Under the pieces are notes generated by a model. It had not been told where the DNA came from. It made no database searches and saw only the letters and a program-made list of their open reading frames with translations. The position numbers and the translations under genes are program-made. From Sphingopyxis macrogoltabida (GTDB taxonomy: Bacteria > Pseudomonadota > Alphaproteobacteria > Sphingomonadales > Sphingomonadaceae): DNA of 64,000 nt. Positions 23,572 through 31,539 of this stretch are shown here, piece after piece. Every line of letters begins with the position of its first letter. Within the stretch, counting starts at the first letter, position 1. The DNA lies in contig QFPJ01000007.1 of NCBI GenBank assembly GCA_003241685.1, positions 47,015 through 111,014 of the forward strand, given 5' to 3'.

Positions 23572-25398
23572 ATGTCCAGCCCCGTTCACGCCGAACGCCT
23601 CGCCCGCCTGCGGGCCATCCTCGCCCAGCGCGGGCTCGACGGCTTTGTCGTGCCGATCAGCGACGAACATATGAGCGAATATGTCGGCGCCTATGCCCAG
23701 CGCATGGCGTGGCTGACCGGCTTCGGCGGTTCGGCGGGCACCGCCGCCGTGCTGCCCGAAAAGGCGGCGGTCTTCGTCGACGGCCGCTATACGGTGCAGG
23801 TGCGCGACCAGGTCGACGGCGCGCTGTTCGACTATGTCGGCGTGCCGCAGTCGAGCGTCGCCGAATGGCTGGGCGCCCACGTCCGGCCGGGTCACACCGT
23901 CGGCTACGACGCCTGGCTACACAGCATCGACTGGGCCCGCGGACTGGAAAAGGCACTGGCGGCCAAGGGCGCGCACCTGATCGCGGTCGAGGATAATCCG
24001 GTCGATGCCGCGTGGGACGACCAGCCGGCGCCGAGCGACGCGCCGGTCACGGTGTATGACACCGCACTCGCCGGACAGGCAGCATCCGACAAGCGCGCCG
24101 TCATCGCCGACTGGCTGAAGGCGAAAGGGCTCGACACGACGGTGATGACCGCGCTCGATTCGATCGCCTGGACCTTCAACATCCGCGGGCAGGACGTCAG
24201 CCATACGCCGGTGGGCCTGGCCTTTGCGCTGCTCCACGCCGATGCCACCGCCGACCTGTACATCGCGCCCGAAAAAATCACCGACGCGGTGCGCGCGCAT
24301 CTGGGCAACAGCGTCCGCATCCACGACCGCACCGCCTTCGAAGCGGCGCTGGCTGGCCTTGCCGGCAAGACGGTGGCGGTCGATCCCGATCGCGCGGTCG
24401 CGGCGATCTTCACCGCGTTGCAGGCCGCGGGAGCGACGATCGAACGGCACCGCGACCCCGCCGTGCTGCCCAAGGCGATCAAGAATGACATCGAACTGGG
24501 CGGCACGCGCGCCGCGCATGTCCGCGACGGCGTCGCGGTCAGCCGCTTCCTGAAATGGATGGAAGAGGTCGCGCCGCAGGGCGGGCTCGACGAACTGGGC
24601 GCGGCGGCGAAGCTGCGCGCCTGTCGCGAGGCGAGCGGGGCCTTGGTCGATCTGTCGTTCGACACGATCTCGGCCGCCGGGCCCAATGGCGCGCTGCCGC
24701 ATTACAAGGTCGACGAAACAACCAATCGGCGCATCGAGACGGGCACGCTCTATCTGGTCGATTCGGGCGGGCAATATGCCGACGGCACGACCGACATCAC
24801 GCGCACCATCGCGATCGGCCAGCCGACCGCCGAAATGCGCCGCCGCTTCACGCAGGTTCTGAAAGGCCATATCGCGCTCGCCACCGCCCGTTTCCCCAAG
24901 GGGACGCGCGGCAGCCAGCTCGACATATTGGCGCGGCAATATCTGTGGGCCGACGGGGTCGATTATGCGCACGGCACCGGCCACGGCGTCGGCACCTATC
25001 TGGCGGTGCATGAAGGGCCGCAGCGCATCGCCAAGCCATCGGGCGGACAGGCGGGGACCGAGGAGCCGTTGCACGCCGGCATGATTCTGTCGAACGAGCC
25101 GGGCTATTACAAGGCGGGCCATTTCGGCATCCGCATCGAGAATCTGGTCATCGTGACGCCGCAGAAGATCGCGGGCGCCGAAGAGGATATGCTGGGGTTC
25201 GAAACGATCACCTTTGCCCCGATCGCGCGGGATCTGGTCGACGTGGCCCTGTTGTCGGCGACGGAAGCCGACTGGCTCGATACCTATCACGCGGCGGTGC
25301 TGGACAAGCTGGGCGCGGGGATGGCGGACGAGGAGCTGGCCTGGCTGAAAGCCGCCTGCGCGCCGCTCGACCGCCCGCCCGCCGCGCTCGCCGCCTGA
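23572..25398 (+). CDS. pepP: Xaa-Pro aminopeptidase (aminopeptidase P, M24B)
   Basis: A 608-residue protein, the long three-domain form resembling eukaryotic APP1 rather than the 440-residue E. coli PepP. Two creatinase-like N-domains precede the catalytic pita-bread domain. Metal ligands are the Asp pair in DSGGQYADGTTDITRT, His in YAHGTGHGVG, and Glu in SNEPGYYKAG and GIRIENL. It removes N-terminal residues before proline. Together with the divergent S9 peptidase it could process peptides for nutrition. ATG 23572 follows AGGAAGCG. The frame is open upstream to 21244, but that part is antisense to the S9 gene. Confidence 0.94.
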   Translation: MSSPVHAERLARLRAILAQRGLDGFVVPISDEHMSEYVGAYAQRMAWLTGFGGSAGTAAVLPEKAAVFVDGRYTVQVRDQVDGALFDYVGVPQSSVAEWLGAHVRPGHTVGYDAWLHSIDWARGLEKALAAKGAHLIAVEDNPVDAAWDDQPAPSDAPVTVYDTALAGQAASDKRAVIADWLKAKGLDTTVMTALDSIAWTFNIRGQDVSHTPVGLAFALLHADATADLYIAPEKITDAVRAHLGNSVRIHDRTAFEAALAGLAGKTVAVDPDRAVAAIFTALQAAGATIERHRDPAVLPKAIKNDIELGGTRAAHVRDGVAVSRFLKWMEEVAPQGGLDELGAAAKLRACREASGALVDLSFDTISAAGPNGALPHYKVDETTNRRIETGTLYLVDSGGQYADGTTDITRTIAIGQPTAEMRRRFTQVLKGHIALATARFPKGTRGSQLDILARQYLWADGVDYAHGTGHGVGTYLAVHEGPQRIAKPSGGQAGTEEPLHAGMILSNEPGYYKAGHFGIRIENLVIVTPQKIAGAEEDMLGFETITFAPIARDLVDVALLSATEADWLDTYHAAVLDKLGAGMADEELAWLKAACAPLDRPPAALAA

Positions 25399-25407
25399 GC
25401 GCGGCGC

Positions 25408-25881
25408 ATGACCGCATCGCGCCGCGACGTGCCGCTCGCCGATTTCCGCGTTCAGGAGACGGTGCGCGTCCGCTTCAACGAGATCGACGGGCAGAATATC
25501 GTCTTCAACGGCCATTATCTGACCTATGCCGACATTGGCGTCACCGAATATTTCCGCGCATTGGGCGAGGGACAACCCGGCCCCTATTTTCACCAATATG
25601 GTACAGACATCCGCGAAACTCATTGCGAAATCGATTATCACGCGCCCGCGCGGCTCGATGAGCTGATCACCATCGCGGCGCGCATCAGCCGGTTCGAGCG
25701 CGCGGGTTTCACCCTGCATTGCGGGATATTCCGGGACAACGAGCGGCTGACCGATATCGAGATCAGCTATCGCCATATCGACAGCGACAGCGGCCAGCCG
25801 ACCCGCCTTCCGGGCAGTTTTATCGCGGAAGTGCGCCGATTCGAGCGCCGTTTGCCAGCGCAGGATCGCCCGGCCGACTGA
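25408..25881 (+). CDS. Acyl-CoA thioesterase, 4HBT hotdog fold
   Basis: A 157-residue single hotdog domain beginning near TVRVRFNEIDGQNIVFNGHYLTY. The Asp in FNEID matches the catalytic Asp position of the 4-hydroxybenzoyl-CoA thioesterase/YbgC group, and the helix YFRALGEGQ plus FVERAG-like FERAGFTLHC follow the fold. It probably hydrolyses medium or aromatic acyl-CoA, but the substrate cannot be fixed. The gene starts 9 bases after pepP and may share its transcript. Confidence 0.82.
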   Translation: MTASRRDVPLADFRVQETVRVRFNEIDGQNIVFNGHYLTYADIGVTEYFRALGEGQPGPYFHQYGTDIRETHCEIDYHAPARLDELITIAARISRFERAGFTLHCGIFRDNERLTDIEISYRHIDSDSGQPTRLPGSFIAEVRRFERRLPAQDRPAD

Positions 25882-25966
25882 TTCGCCGCGCGAAGGGCGG
25901 CGCGATTCGCGGCGCGCACAACGCGGCGGCAGCGCCGAGACGGCCCATTCTCGACCGAAAAGGTCG

Positions 25967-25993
25967 AAAAAAAGGGCCGCCCGAAGGCGGCCC
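25967..25993 (-). terminator. Strong intrinsic terminator on the minus strand (UUCG tetraloop)
   Basis: On the minus strand an 8-base perfect stem GGGCCGCC...GGCGGCCC closes on a TTCG tetraloop (stem 25974-25981 with 25986-25993) and is followed directly by seven T residues. That is a textbook rho-independent terminator for leftward transcription. Rightward, only a short TCAAAGTTTTG follows, so it would be weaker for the thioesterase transcript. No minus-strand protein gene ends here. Confidence 0.82.
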
Positions 25994-26110
25994 GTCAAAG
26001 TTTTGGGAGAGGATGCCTAAAAGGCAAGTGTGTTATTGCACTGCACAATGAATGCTGCAACTGCGAAAAGCACATTCATAGTTGCAAAATTTGCAATTGG
26101 TAACGATAGC
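25967..26110 (-). ncRNA. Candidate small RNA, minus strand
   Basis: The 294-base gap between two plus-strand genes is much more AT-rich than its surroundings and holds three successive minus-strand hairpins. A bulged 10-bp stem (ATGAATG at 26048-26054 with CATTCAT at 26073-26079, extended by TGC/GCA) comes first. A small GCCT-AGGC hairpin (26015-26025) comes second. The UUCG-capped terminator with its T7 tail comes last. Between the second and third lies an unpaired ATCCTCTCCCAAAAC segment complementary to Shine-Dalgarno-type sequences. The 5' end is a guess. A 20-codon ORF (26017-26079, MNVLFAVAAFIV...) overlaps the first hairpin but has no ribosome-binding site. Confidence 0.5.
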
Positions 26111-26175
26111 ATTCGTCAATCCGCGCAAACCTCCGCCCTCTCGCCAAAGCGCACGCGATCGCCTAGATTGGGGCG

Positions 26176-26658
26176 ATGAAGATGTTCAGCAAAGTGGATG
26201 TCGGCGGCGGCCTGTCGGATTTCTGGACCTATATCCGGGAACCGCGGCCGCATCGCTGGGCAAGCTGGGGCGTGGCGATCATATTGCCGATCGTCATCTT
26301 CTACGGCTTTTCGGAACATCTGGTGCCCTATGAGCGGCCGAAGCCGCAGATCGTCTATTTCGAAAATTGGAGCGAACAGCGCAGCGATGCCGAGATTCGC
26401 GCCGACTGGGTCGCGCGCGCGAAGGAAACAACGCGGCGCAACGCCGAAAAGCGCGCCGAATATCAGCGGCTGGCCGACATGATGGGGGTCGAATATGATT
26501 CGACCGAGGCCGACGAGGTGACGCGCGAGACGCTGGGCGAGGAAGCCGCCGCCGCCGCCAAGCAGAAGCCCGCGCCGCCGCCCCAGTCGACACTGGCCGA
26601 GCGGGCTGCACGCGGTGCCGCCCAGCCTGCCGACCCCCAGCCTGCCGCAAAAGACTAG
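26176..26658 (+). CDS. Hypothetical single-pass membrane protein upstream of ribD
   Basis: A 160-residue protein. A soluble start of about 30 residues precedes one transmembrane helix (WGVAIILPIVIFYGFSEHLV, about residues 31-50). The tail is charged and helical (QIVYFENWSEQRSDAEIRAD), with likely coiled-coil segments and a C-terminal Ala/Pro/Gln-rich end. I do not recognise a named family. The stop codon abuts the ribD start (TAG-ATG), so it is co-transcribed with the riboflavin genes. ATG 26176 and 26182 are both possible. Confidence 0.75.
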   Translation: MKMFSKVDVGGGLSDFWTYIREPRPHRWASWGVAIILPIVIFYGFSEHLVPYERPKPQIVYFENWSEQRSDAEIRADWVARAKETTRRNAEKRAEYQRLADMMGVEYDSTEADEVTRETLGEEAAAAAKQKPAPPPQSTLAERAARGAAQPADPQPAAKD

Positions 26659-27636
26659 ATGCGGCCACCGCCCTCCGACGCCGACTGGATGGCGGCGGCG
26701 ATCGCGCTGTCGCAGCGCGGGCGGCCGGCGGCGGCGCCCAATCCCAATGTCGGATGCCTGTTGGTCGCGGACGGGCGCGTCGTCGGGCGCGGCTGGACCC
26801 AGGCCGGCGGGCGCCCCCATGCCGAGGCGATGGCGCTCGCCGCGGCCGGCGATGCGACGCGCGGGGCCACCGCCTATGTCACGCTGGAACCTTGCGCCCA
26901 TGCCAGCCCGCGCGGCCCGGCGTGCAGCGATTCGCTGATCGCCGCCGGGATCGCGCGCGCCGTCATCGCGGTGCAGGACCCCGATCCGCGCACCGACGGT
27001 TCGGGCATCGCCCGTTTGCAGGCGGCGGGAATCGCGGTCACCAGCGGCATCCTGTCCGACGATGCGCGCGCCGCGATGGCGCCGTGGTGGACGAGGCAGC
27101 ACGAAAGCCGGCCCTTCGTCACGCTGAAGCTCGCGACGTCGCTCGATGGCTGCATTGCAATGGCCGACGGGTCGAGCCGCTGGATCACCGGAACGCGGGC
27201 GCGCGCCCACGCGCATCTGGAGCGCGCGCGCCACGATGCGATTCTGGTCGGGCGCCGAACGCTGGAGGCCGATGCGCCCCGGCTCGACGTGCGCCTGCCC
27301 GGCCTTGCGGACCGCAGCCCGCGCAAATTGCTGCTGACGTCGGGAGCGGCGCCGGAGGGATGGACGGCGGTCGCGGCGCCCGAAGCCGTCGACGACGTCG
27401 ATTCGCTGCTGGTCGAGGGCGGCGCGGGTGCGGCGTCGGCCTTCCTCGCCGCCGATCGCGTCGACCGGCTGCTGCTCTATCGCGCCCCGATCCTGATCGG
27501 TGCCGGGCGCGCCGCGCTCGGCGACATCGGATTGACCGACTTGGCCGACGCGCACGGCCGCTGGCGCATGGCCGACAGCCGGATGCTTGGCAGCGACCGG
27601 ATCGACGTCTACGAGCGGGTCAGAGAAGGACGCTAG
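26659..27636 (+). CDS. ribD: RibD bifunctional deaminase/reductase
   Basis: A 325-residue protein. The N-terminal cytidine-deaminase-like domain carries the zinc motif HAEAMAL and TLEPCAHASPRGPACSD (about residues 54-93). The C-terminal NADPH reductase domain starts near FVTLKLATSLDGCIA and includes DAILVGRRTLEADAP and LLVEGGAGAAS. It performs the second and third steps of riboflavin synthesis from the GTP cyclohydrolase product. It follows the unknown membrane-protein gene directly, and ribE starts 4 bases after its stop. Confidence 0.95.
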   Translation: MRPPPSDADWMAAAIALSQRGRPAAAPNPNVGCLLVADGRVVGRGWTQAGGRPHAEAMALAAAGDATRGATAYVTLEPCAHASPRGPACSDSLIAAGIARAVIAVQDPDPRTDGSGIARLQAAGIAVTSGILSDDARAAMAPWWTRQHESRPFVTLKLATSLDGCIAMADGSSRWITGTRARAHAHLERARHDAILVGRRTLEADAPRLDVRLPGLADRSPRKLLLTSGAAPEGWTAVAAPEAVDDVDSLLVEGGAGAASAFLAADRVDRLLLYRAPILIGAGRAALGDIGLTDLADAHGRWRMADSRMLGSDRIDVYERVREGR

Positions 27637-27640
27637 ACCC

Positions 27641-28261
27641 ATGTTCACCGGCATCATCACCGACATCGGCACCATCCGCCGCCGCGAGGATCGCGGCGAC
27701 ACGCGGCTGGTCATCGGCACCGCCTATGATGCGGCCGGCATCGACCTGGGCGCCTCCATCGCCTGTTCGGGCGCGTGCCTGACCGTCGTCGACAAGGGGC
27801 GCGATGGCGATGGTGGCGACTGGTTCGCGATCGATGCCAGCGCCGAGACGCTGGCGCGCACCGCCCCCGGCATGTGGGACGCGGGACGGCGGCTGAACCT
27901 GGAACGCGCGCTGAAGGTCGGCGACGAACTGGGCGGTCATATCGTGACCGGCCATGTCGACGCGGTCGGCCGGATCGTCGGCATCGAGCCGGTGGGCGAC
28001 AGCGTGAAGGTGACGGTCGAGGCGCCCGCATCGCTCGCGCCGCATATCGCGCCCAAGGGATCGATCACGCTCGACGGCGTGTCGCTGACCGTCAACGAGG
28101 TGGTCGATCAGCCGGACGGCAGCGCGCATTTCACGCTGAATATCATCCCGCATACGCAGGAGATGACGACGTTGGACGAAGCGGCAGCCGGGCGCCCGGT
28201 CAATCTGGAGATCGACATTCTCGACCGTTATCTTGCGCGGATGCAGCAGGTACGGGGATAG
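27641..28261 (+). CDS. ribE: Riboflavin synthase alpha subunit
   Basis: A 206-residue protein with the two tandem lumazine-binding barrels of riboflavin synthase. It starts with the invariant MFTGIITDIG, the first repeat contains SIACSGACLTV, and the second begins near GDELGGHIVTGHVDAVG and contains SITLDGVSLTVN. It dismutates two lumazine molecules into riboflavin and the pyrimidinedione. It is the last gene of the unknown-ribD-ribE operon. The partner enzymes RibH and RibBX are encoded 7 kb away. No FMN riboswitch is evident upstream of the operon. Confidence 0.96.
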   Translation: MFTGIITDIGTIRRREDRGDTRLVIGTAYDAAGIDLGASIACSGACLTVVDKGRDGDGGDWFAIDASAETLARTAPGMWDAGRRLNLERALKVGDELGGHIVTGHVDAVGRIVGIEPVGDSVKVTVEAPASLAPHIAPKGSITLDGVSLTVNEVVDQPDGSAHFTLNIIPHTQEMTTLDEAAAGRPVNLEIDILDRYLARMQQVRG

Positions 28262-28328
28262 ACCGCGTCCACGCGAAGGCGCCGAAGGGGCGTGGGAGGA
28301 CGGCCTGATGGCTGGGCCTTTTGCTGTT

Positions 28329-28463
28329 CTCACGCAAAGACACAAAAGAGGCGGGCGTTGCCGATGATGCGGCGCACGAAATCCGGTGAAGCCCCATCTT
28401 CCTGATCGCCTGCGGGGCCAGCACTGTCGGGGCGATAACCCGCCCTTTTTGTCTTTGGGCGAG
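28329..28463. mobile_element. MITE-like element with 25-27 base terminal inverted repeats
   Basis: The left arm CTCACGCAAAGACACAAAAG (28329 on, ending GAGGCGGG at 28355) is matched by the right arm at 28439-28463, whose reverse complement reads CTCGCCCAAAGACAAAAAGG then GCGGG. The two arms enclose about 83 bases without a gene. It fills the convergent ribE-mmcB gap. A dispersed non-autonomous element or REPIN-like hairpin is the likeliest reading, since no transposase is present. Confidence 0.5.
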
Positions 28464-28467
28464 AAAT

Positions 28468-28932
28468 CTACACTCCCTCGGCCCACGGCCCGGCGATTTC
28501 CGGGTCCATCGCCACCATCGATCGGCGCATTGCGAGGCGCCCGATGCGGAGCAATTCGGCCTTGCGGCGCGCGGGCGCGAGGTCGCAGCTCGCCGCCTCC
28601 CGCACCACCGCCGCGCCGTAACGGTCGGCGACGATCAGCCCCGATGTTTCGGGACGATAATCCGGCGTTTCGAGAATCGCGGGGTCGAGCCCCGTGGCCA
28701 GCGCCCAGTAGAAGCGATCGCACCAGTCGCAATAGTCGGGCCATTTGCCGTCGCCATGCAGGTCGGCGCGGCTGACCTTGATCTCGACGATCGTGATCCG
28801 GCCCTTGGCATCGATTGCCGTCAGGTCGGTGCGGCGACCGTTGGGCAGCGGAACTTCGGGGATGGCGACCAGCCCTGCCTGGGCAAACAGCCGGCAGACA
28901 CCGCGCGCGACGTCCGCGGCGGTCAGTCCCAT
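28468..28932 (-). CDS. mmcB: MmcB family DNA repair protein
   Basis: About 154 residues from ATG 28932, which follows GGAG at a good distance; a TTG at 28956 is an upstream alternative. The sequence (VCRLFAQAGLVAIPEVPLP, then GRRTDLTAIDAKGRITIVEIK) carries a PD-(D/E)xK-like nuclease core: Asp in TDLTAID and the EIK triad element. MmcB is a conserved alphaproteobacterial protein linked in Caulobacter to mitomycin C resistance and described as a putative endonuclease. It lies 140 bases downstream of ssb on the same strand, consistent with DNA repair. Confidence 0.85.
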   Translation of the reverse strand: MGLTAADVARGVCRLFAQAGLVAIPEVPLPNGRRTDLTAIDAKGRITIVEIKVSRADLHGDGKWPDYCDWCDRFYWALATGLDPAILETPDYRPETSGLIVADRYGAAVVREAASCDLAPARRKAELLRIGRLAMRRSMVAMDPEIAGPWAEGV

Positions 28933-28969
28933 GTCGGCTCCGGCCAGTCCCGCCAAAATTACACCTTAC

Positions 28970-29056
28970 CCCGTTCGCCCCAGGCTTGTCGAAGGGCGGC
29001 TGTCAACGCCGCGGCGCCCAAAAAAAGCCGGTGCTTCGACAGGTTCGGTACATATG
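28970..29056. repeat. Inverted-repeat element between ssb and mmcB
   Basis: The arm CCCCGTTCGCCCCAGGCTTG (28970 on) continues into TCGAAGGGC, and is inverted near GGTGCTTCGACAGGTTCGGTAC (29030-29050). The CAGGCTTGTCGAAGGGC form is a very common dispersed sphingomonad palindrome. It may stabilise or terminate the ssb transcript before mmcB. Confidence 0.6.
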
Positions 29057-29073
29057 CGGTTTGGTGTCGATCC

Positions 29074-29622
29074 TCAGAAGGGAACGTCATCGTCGAGGTC
29101 GTCGTCGAAGGGCGGACGGCCACCGCCGCCCGAGCCGCCGCCACCCTGATTCCAGCCGCCGCCGGAACCGCCACCCCCGGCGGAGCCACCGCCGCCCTGG
29201 TTCCAGCCGCCGCCGCTGCCGCCGCCATTGTCCCAGTCGCCGCCGCCGCGCGAACCGCCGCCGCCGCCCGGCGCACCGTCGAGCATGGTCAATGTGCCGC
29301 CCATGCCGGCGATCACGACTTCGGTGGTGTAGCGGTCGTTGCCATCGCGGTCCTGCCATTTGCGGGTCCGCAAGCTGCCCTCGATATAGACCTTGCTGCC
29401 TTTTTTCAGATAGCGTTCGACGACGCCGACTAGCCCGTCGCCGTTGATGACGACATTATGCCATTCGGTGCGCTCCTTGCGCTCGCCGGTCATCCGGTCC
29501 TTCCACTGTTCGGACGTCGCGATGCGGATATTGGCGATCTTGCCGCCGTTCTGGAACGACTTGATTTCGGGATCGGCGCCGAGGTTGCCGATGAGAATTA
29601 CCTTGTTGACGCTGCCAGCCAT
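29074..29622 (-). CDS. ssb: Single-stranded DNA-binding protein
   Basis: A 182-residue protein. The OB-fold spans about residues 1-112 (SVNKVILIGNLGADPEI, EWHNVVINGDGL, KKGSKVYIEGSLRTRKW). A very glycine-rich linker of about 50 residues follows, containing two copies of a GSGGGWNQGGGGS-like unit. The acidic tail ends DDDVPF, the partner-binding tip (E. coli DDDIPF). It coats single-stranded DNA during replication and repair, recruiting partners through the tail. The internal linker repeat could vary in copy number between strains. Confidence 0.96.
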   Translation of the reverse strand: MAGSVNKVILIGNLGADPEIKSFQNGGKIANIRIATSEQWKDRMTGERKERTEWHNVVINGDGLVGVVERYLKKGSKVYIEGSLRTRKWQDRDGNDRYTTEVVIAGMGGTLTMLDGAPGGGGGSRGGGDWDNGGGSGGGWNQGGGGSAGGGGSGGGWNQGGGGSGGGGRPPFDDDLDDDVPF

Positions 29623-29654
29623 CGCCGCTCCGCTCCGCTAGAAAAGGGTGGGGA

Positions 29655-31526
29655 TCAGCCTAGACCAAAGGCGACGGCTGTCCAGTAGGTGATACCGGCA
29701 GCGGCATAGGCGAGCGCGAACAAATAGCCAACCATGAACAGCGGCCATTTCCACCCGTTGGTTTCCCGCCGCGTGATCGCGATCGTCGAAATGCACTGCG
29801 GCGCGAAGACGAACCAGGCGAGAAAGGCGAGCGCGGTGGCCAGGCTCCAGCGGCTTTGCAGCCTTTCGCCGAGTGACTGGGCCATCGCCTCTTCATCGTC
29901 GCCGGCGTCGATCGCATTGGCCGTCGCCATCGCCGACACCGCAACCTCGCGCGCCGCCATCGCCGGGATCAGCGCGACGGCGATGTCGTGGTTGAAGCCG
30001 ATCGGCCGGACCAGCACTTCCAGCCCGCTGGCGATGCGGCCCGCGACGCTGTGATCGACCTGGCTTTCGGTGCTGCCCTCCGGCAGTTTCGGATAGGACA
30101 GGAGCAGCCACAACGCGATGGTTGTGACGAAGATGATGGTGCCGGCGCGGCGCAGAAAGATCCACGCGCGCTGCCACAGCGCGATGGCGATGTCGCGCAG
30201 CCGCGGCCATTGGTAACGCGGCATTTCCATCATGAAGCTGGCGCTGCTGCCCTTGGCGATCGTCCGGCGCAGGGCGAAGGCGACGACCAGCGCCCCGACG
30301 ATCCCCGCCAGATAGAGGCAGAACAGGACGAGCCCCTGAAGCCCGATGGGGGAATTCCCGACGCCGCGCGCCGGGATGAAGGCGCCGATGATCAGCGTAT
30401 AGACAGGCAGCCGCGCCGAACAGGTCATCAGCGGCGCGATCAGGATCGTCGTCAGCCGGTCCTTGGGATCGGGAATCGCACGCGTCGCCATGATCCCCGG
30501 CACCGCACAGGCGAAGCTGGACAGCAGCGGGATGAAACCGCGCCCCGACAATCCGACCTTGGCCATGATGCCGTCCATCAGAAAGGCCGCGCGGGTCATA
30601 TAGCCCGAGGCTTCGAGCAGCAGGATGAACAGGAACAGGATCAGGATCTGCGGCAGGAAGACGATGACCGACCCGACGCCGCCCAATATCCCCTCGACGA
30701 TCAGGCCGCGCAGGAAATTGTCGGGCAGCGCGCCGACGACGGCGTCCTGCAGCGCGGCGATGCCGCCCTCGATCCAGCCGATCGGCGCTTCCGACCAGGC
30801 ATAGACGCCCTGGAACATCACGAACATCAACGCCAGCAGAACCAGAAAGCCCGCGACCGGGTGCAGCAGCACCGCGTCGACGCGCTGGGTCCAGCGGCGC
30901 ACCGGCGTTTCGGACAGCGTCGCCGAACGGGCGATCTCGCGCGCCCGGCGGTGCAGCGACACATCCCCGGCGGGCGCCGCCGCGGCGGATTCGGCCTGCG
31001 TCTGATGCGACAGGATCGCGCCATCGACCGCGGCGAGCAGGTCGGCCAGCCCGCGCCTGCGCACCGCGACCGTTTCCACCACCGGCACACCCAGTTCGCG
31101 CGCCAGCCGGCCGGGATCGAGCGTCAGGCCGTCGCGTACGGCGAGGTCGATCATGTTGAGCGCGATCACGGTTGGCAGTCCCAGCGCGATCAGTTCGAGC
31201 GCGAAGCTCAAATGATTGTCCAGATTGGCCGCATCGACGACGACGATCAGCGCGTCGGGGCGCTTTTCCCCGGCCTGCCGGCCCAGGATGACGTCGCGCG
31301 TCACCGCTTCGTCGGGACTGGCGGGGGTCAGGCTGTAACTGCCGGGCAGGTCGATCAGCGCCATCGGGCGGCCGTCGGCGAAGCTGGCATGCCCCGCTTT
31401 CCGTTCGACGGTAACGCCGGGATAGTTGGCGATCTTCTGCCGCGCGCCGGTCAGCGCGTTGAACAGGCTCGACTTGCCGGCATTGGGATTGCCGACAAGG
31501 GCGATGGTCGGGACAGGGCCGGTCAT
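29655..31526 (-). CDS. feoB: Ferrous iron transporter FeoB
   Basis: A 623-residue inner-membrane protein. The N-terminal G domain has G1 GNPNAGKSS (about residues 12-20), G3 DLPGSYSL and G4 NMID, with the GDI-like helical region to about residue 200. The membrane domain contains two Gate motifs and about eight transmembrane helices (FLVLLALMFVMFQGVYAW, FLFILLLEASGY, then SFACAVPGIMATR with its conserved Cys). It imports Fe(II) driven or gated by nucleotide hydrolysis. It is shorter than the 773-residue E. coli FeoB. The FeoA gene lies 13 bases upstream; no FeoC is seen. Confidence 0.95.
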   Translation of the reverse strand: MTGPVPTIALVGNPNAGKSSLFNALTGARQKIANYPGVTVERKAGHASFADGRPMALIDLPGSYSLTPASPDEAVTRDVILGRQAGEKRPDALIVVVDAANLDNHLSFALELIALGLPTVIALNMIDLAVRDGLTLDPGRLARELGVPVVETVAVRRRGLADLLAAVDGAILSHQTQAESAAAAPAGDVSLHRRAREIARSATLSETPVRRWTQRVDAVLLHPVAGFLVLLALMFVMFQGVYAWSEAPIGWIEGGIAALQDAVVGALPDNFLRGLIVEGILGGVGSVIVFLPQILILFLFILLLEASGYMTRAAFLMDGIMAKVGLSGRGFIPLLSSFACAVPGIMATRAIPDPKDRLTTILIAPLMTCSARLPVYTLIIGAFIPARGVGNSPIGLQGLVLFCLYLAGIVGALVVAFALRRTIAKGSSASFMMEMPRYQWPRLRDIAIALWQRAWIFLRRAGTIIFVTTIALWLLLSYPKLPEGSTESQVDHSVAGRIASGLEVLVRPIGFNHDIAVALIPAMAAREVAVSAMATANAIDAGDDEEAMAQSLGERLQSRWSLATALAFLAWFVFAPQCISTIAITRRETNGWKWPLFMVGYLFALAYAAAGITYWTAVAFGLG

Positions 31527-31539
31527 TGCTGCCGCAGCC

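Noticed and set aside
29110..29250. Short tandem repeat resembling a CRISPR or minisatellite
   Set aside because: It is coding sequence for the Gly-rich linker of SSB, in frame, with no unique spacers.
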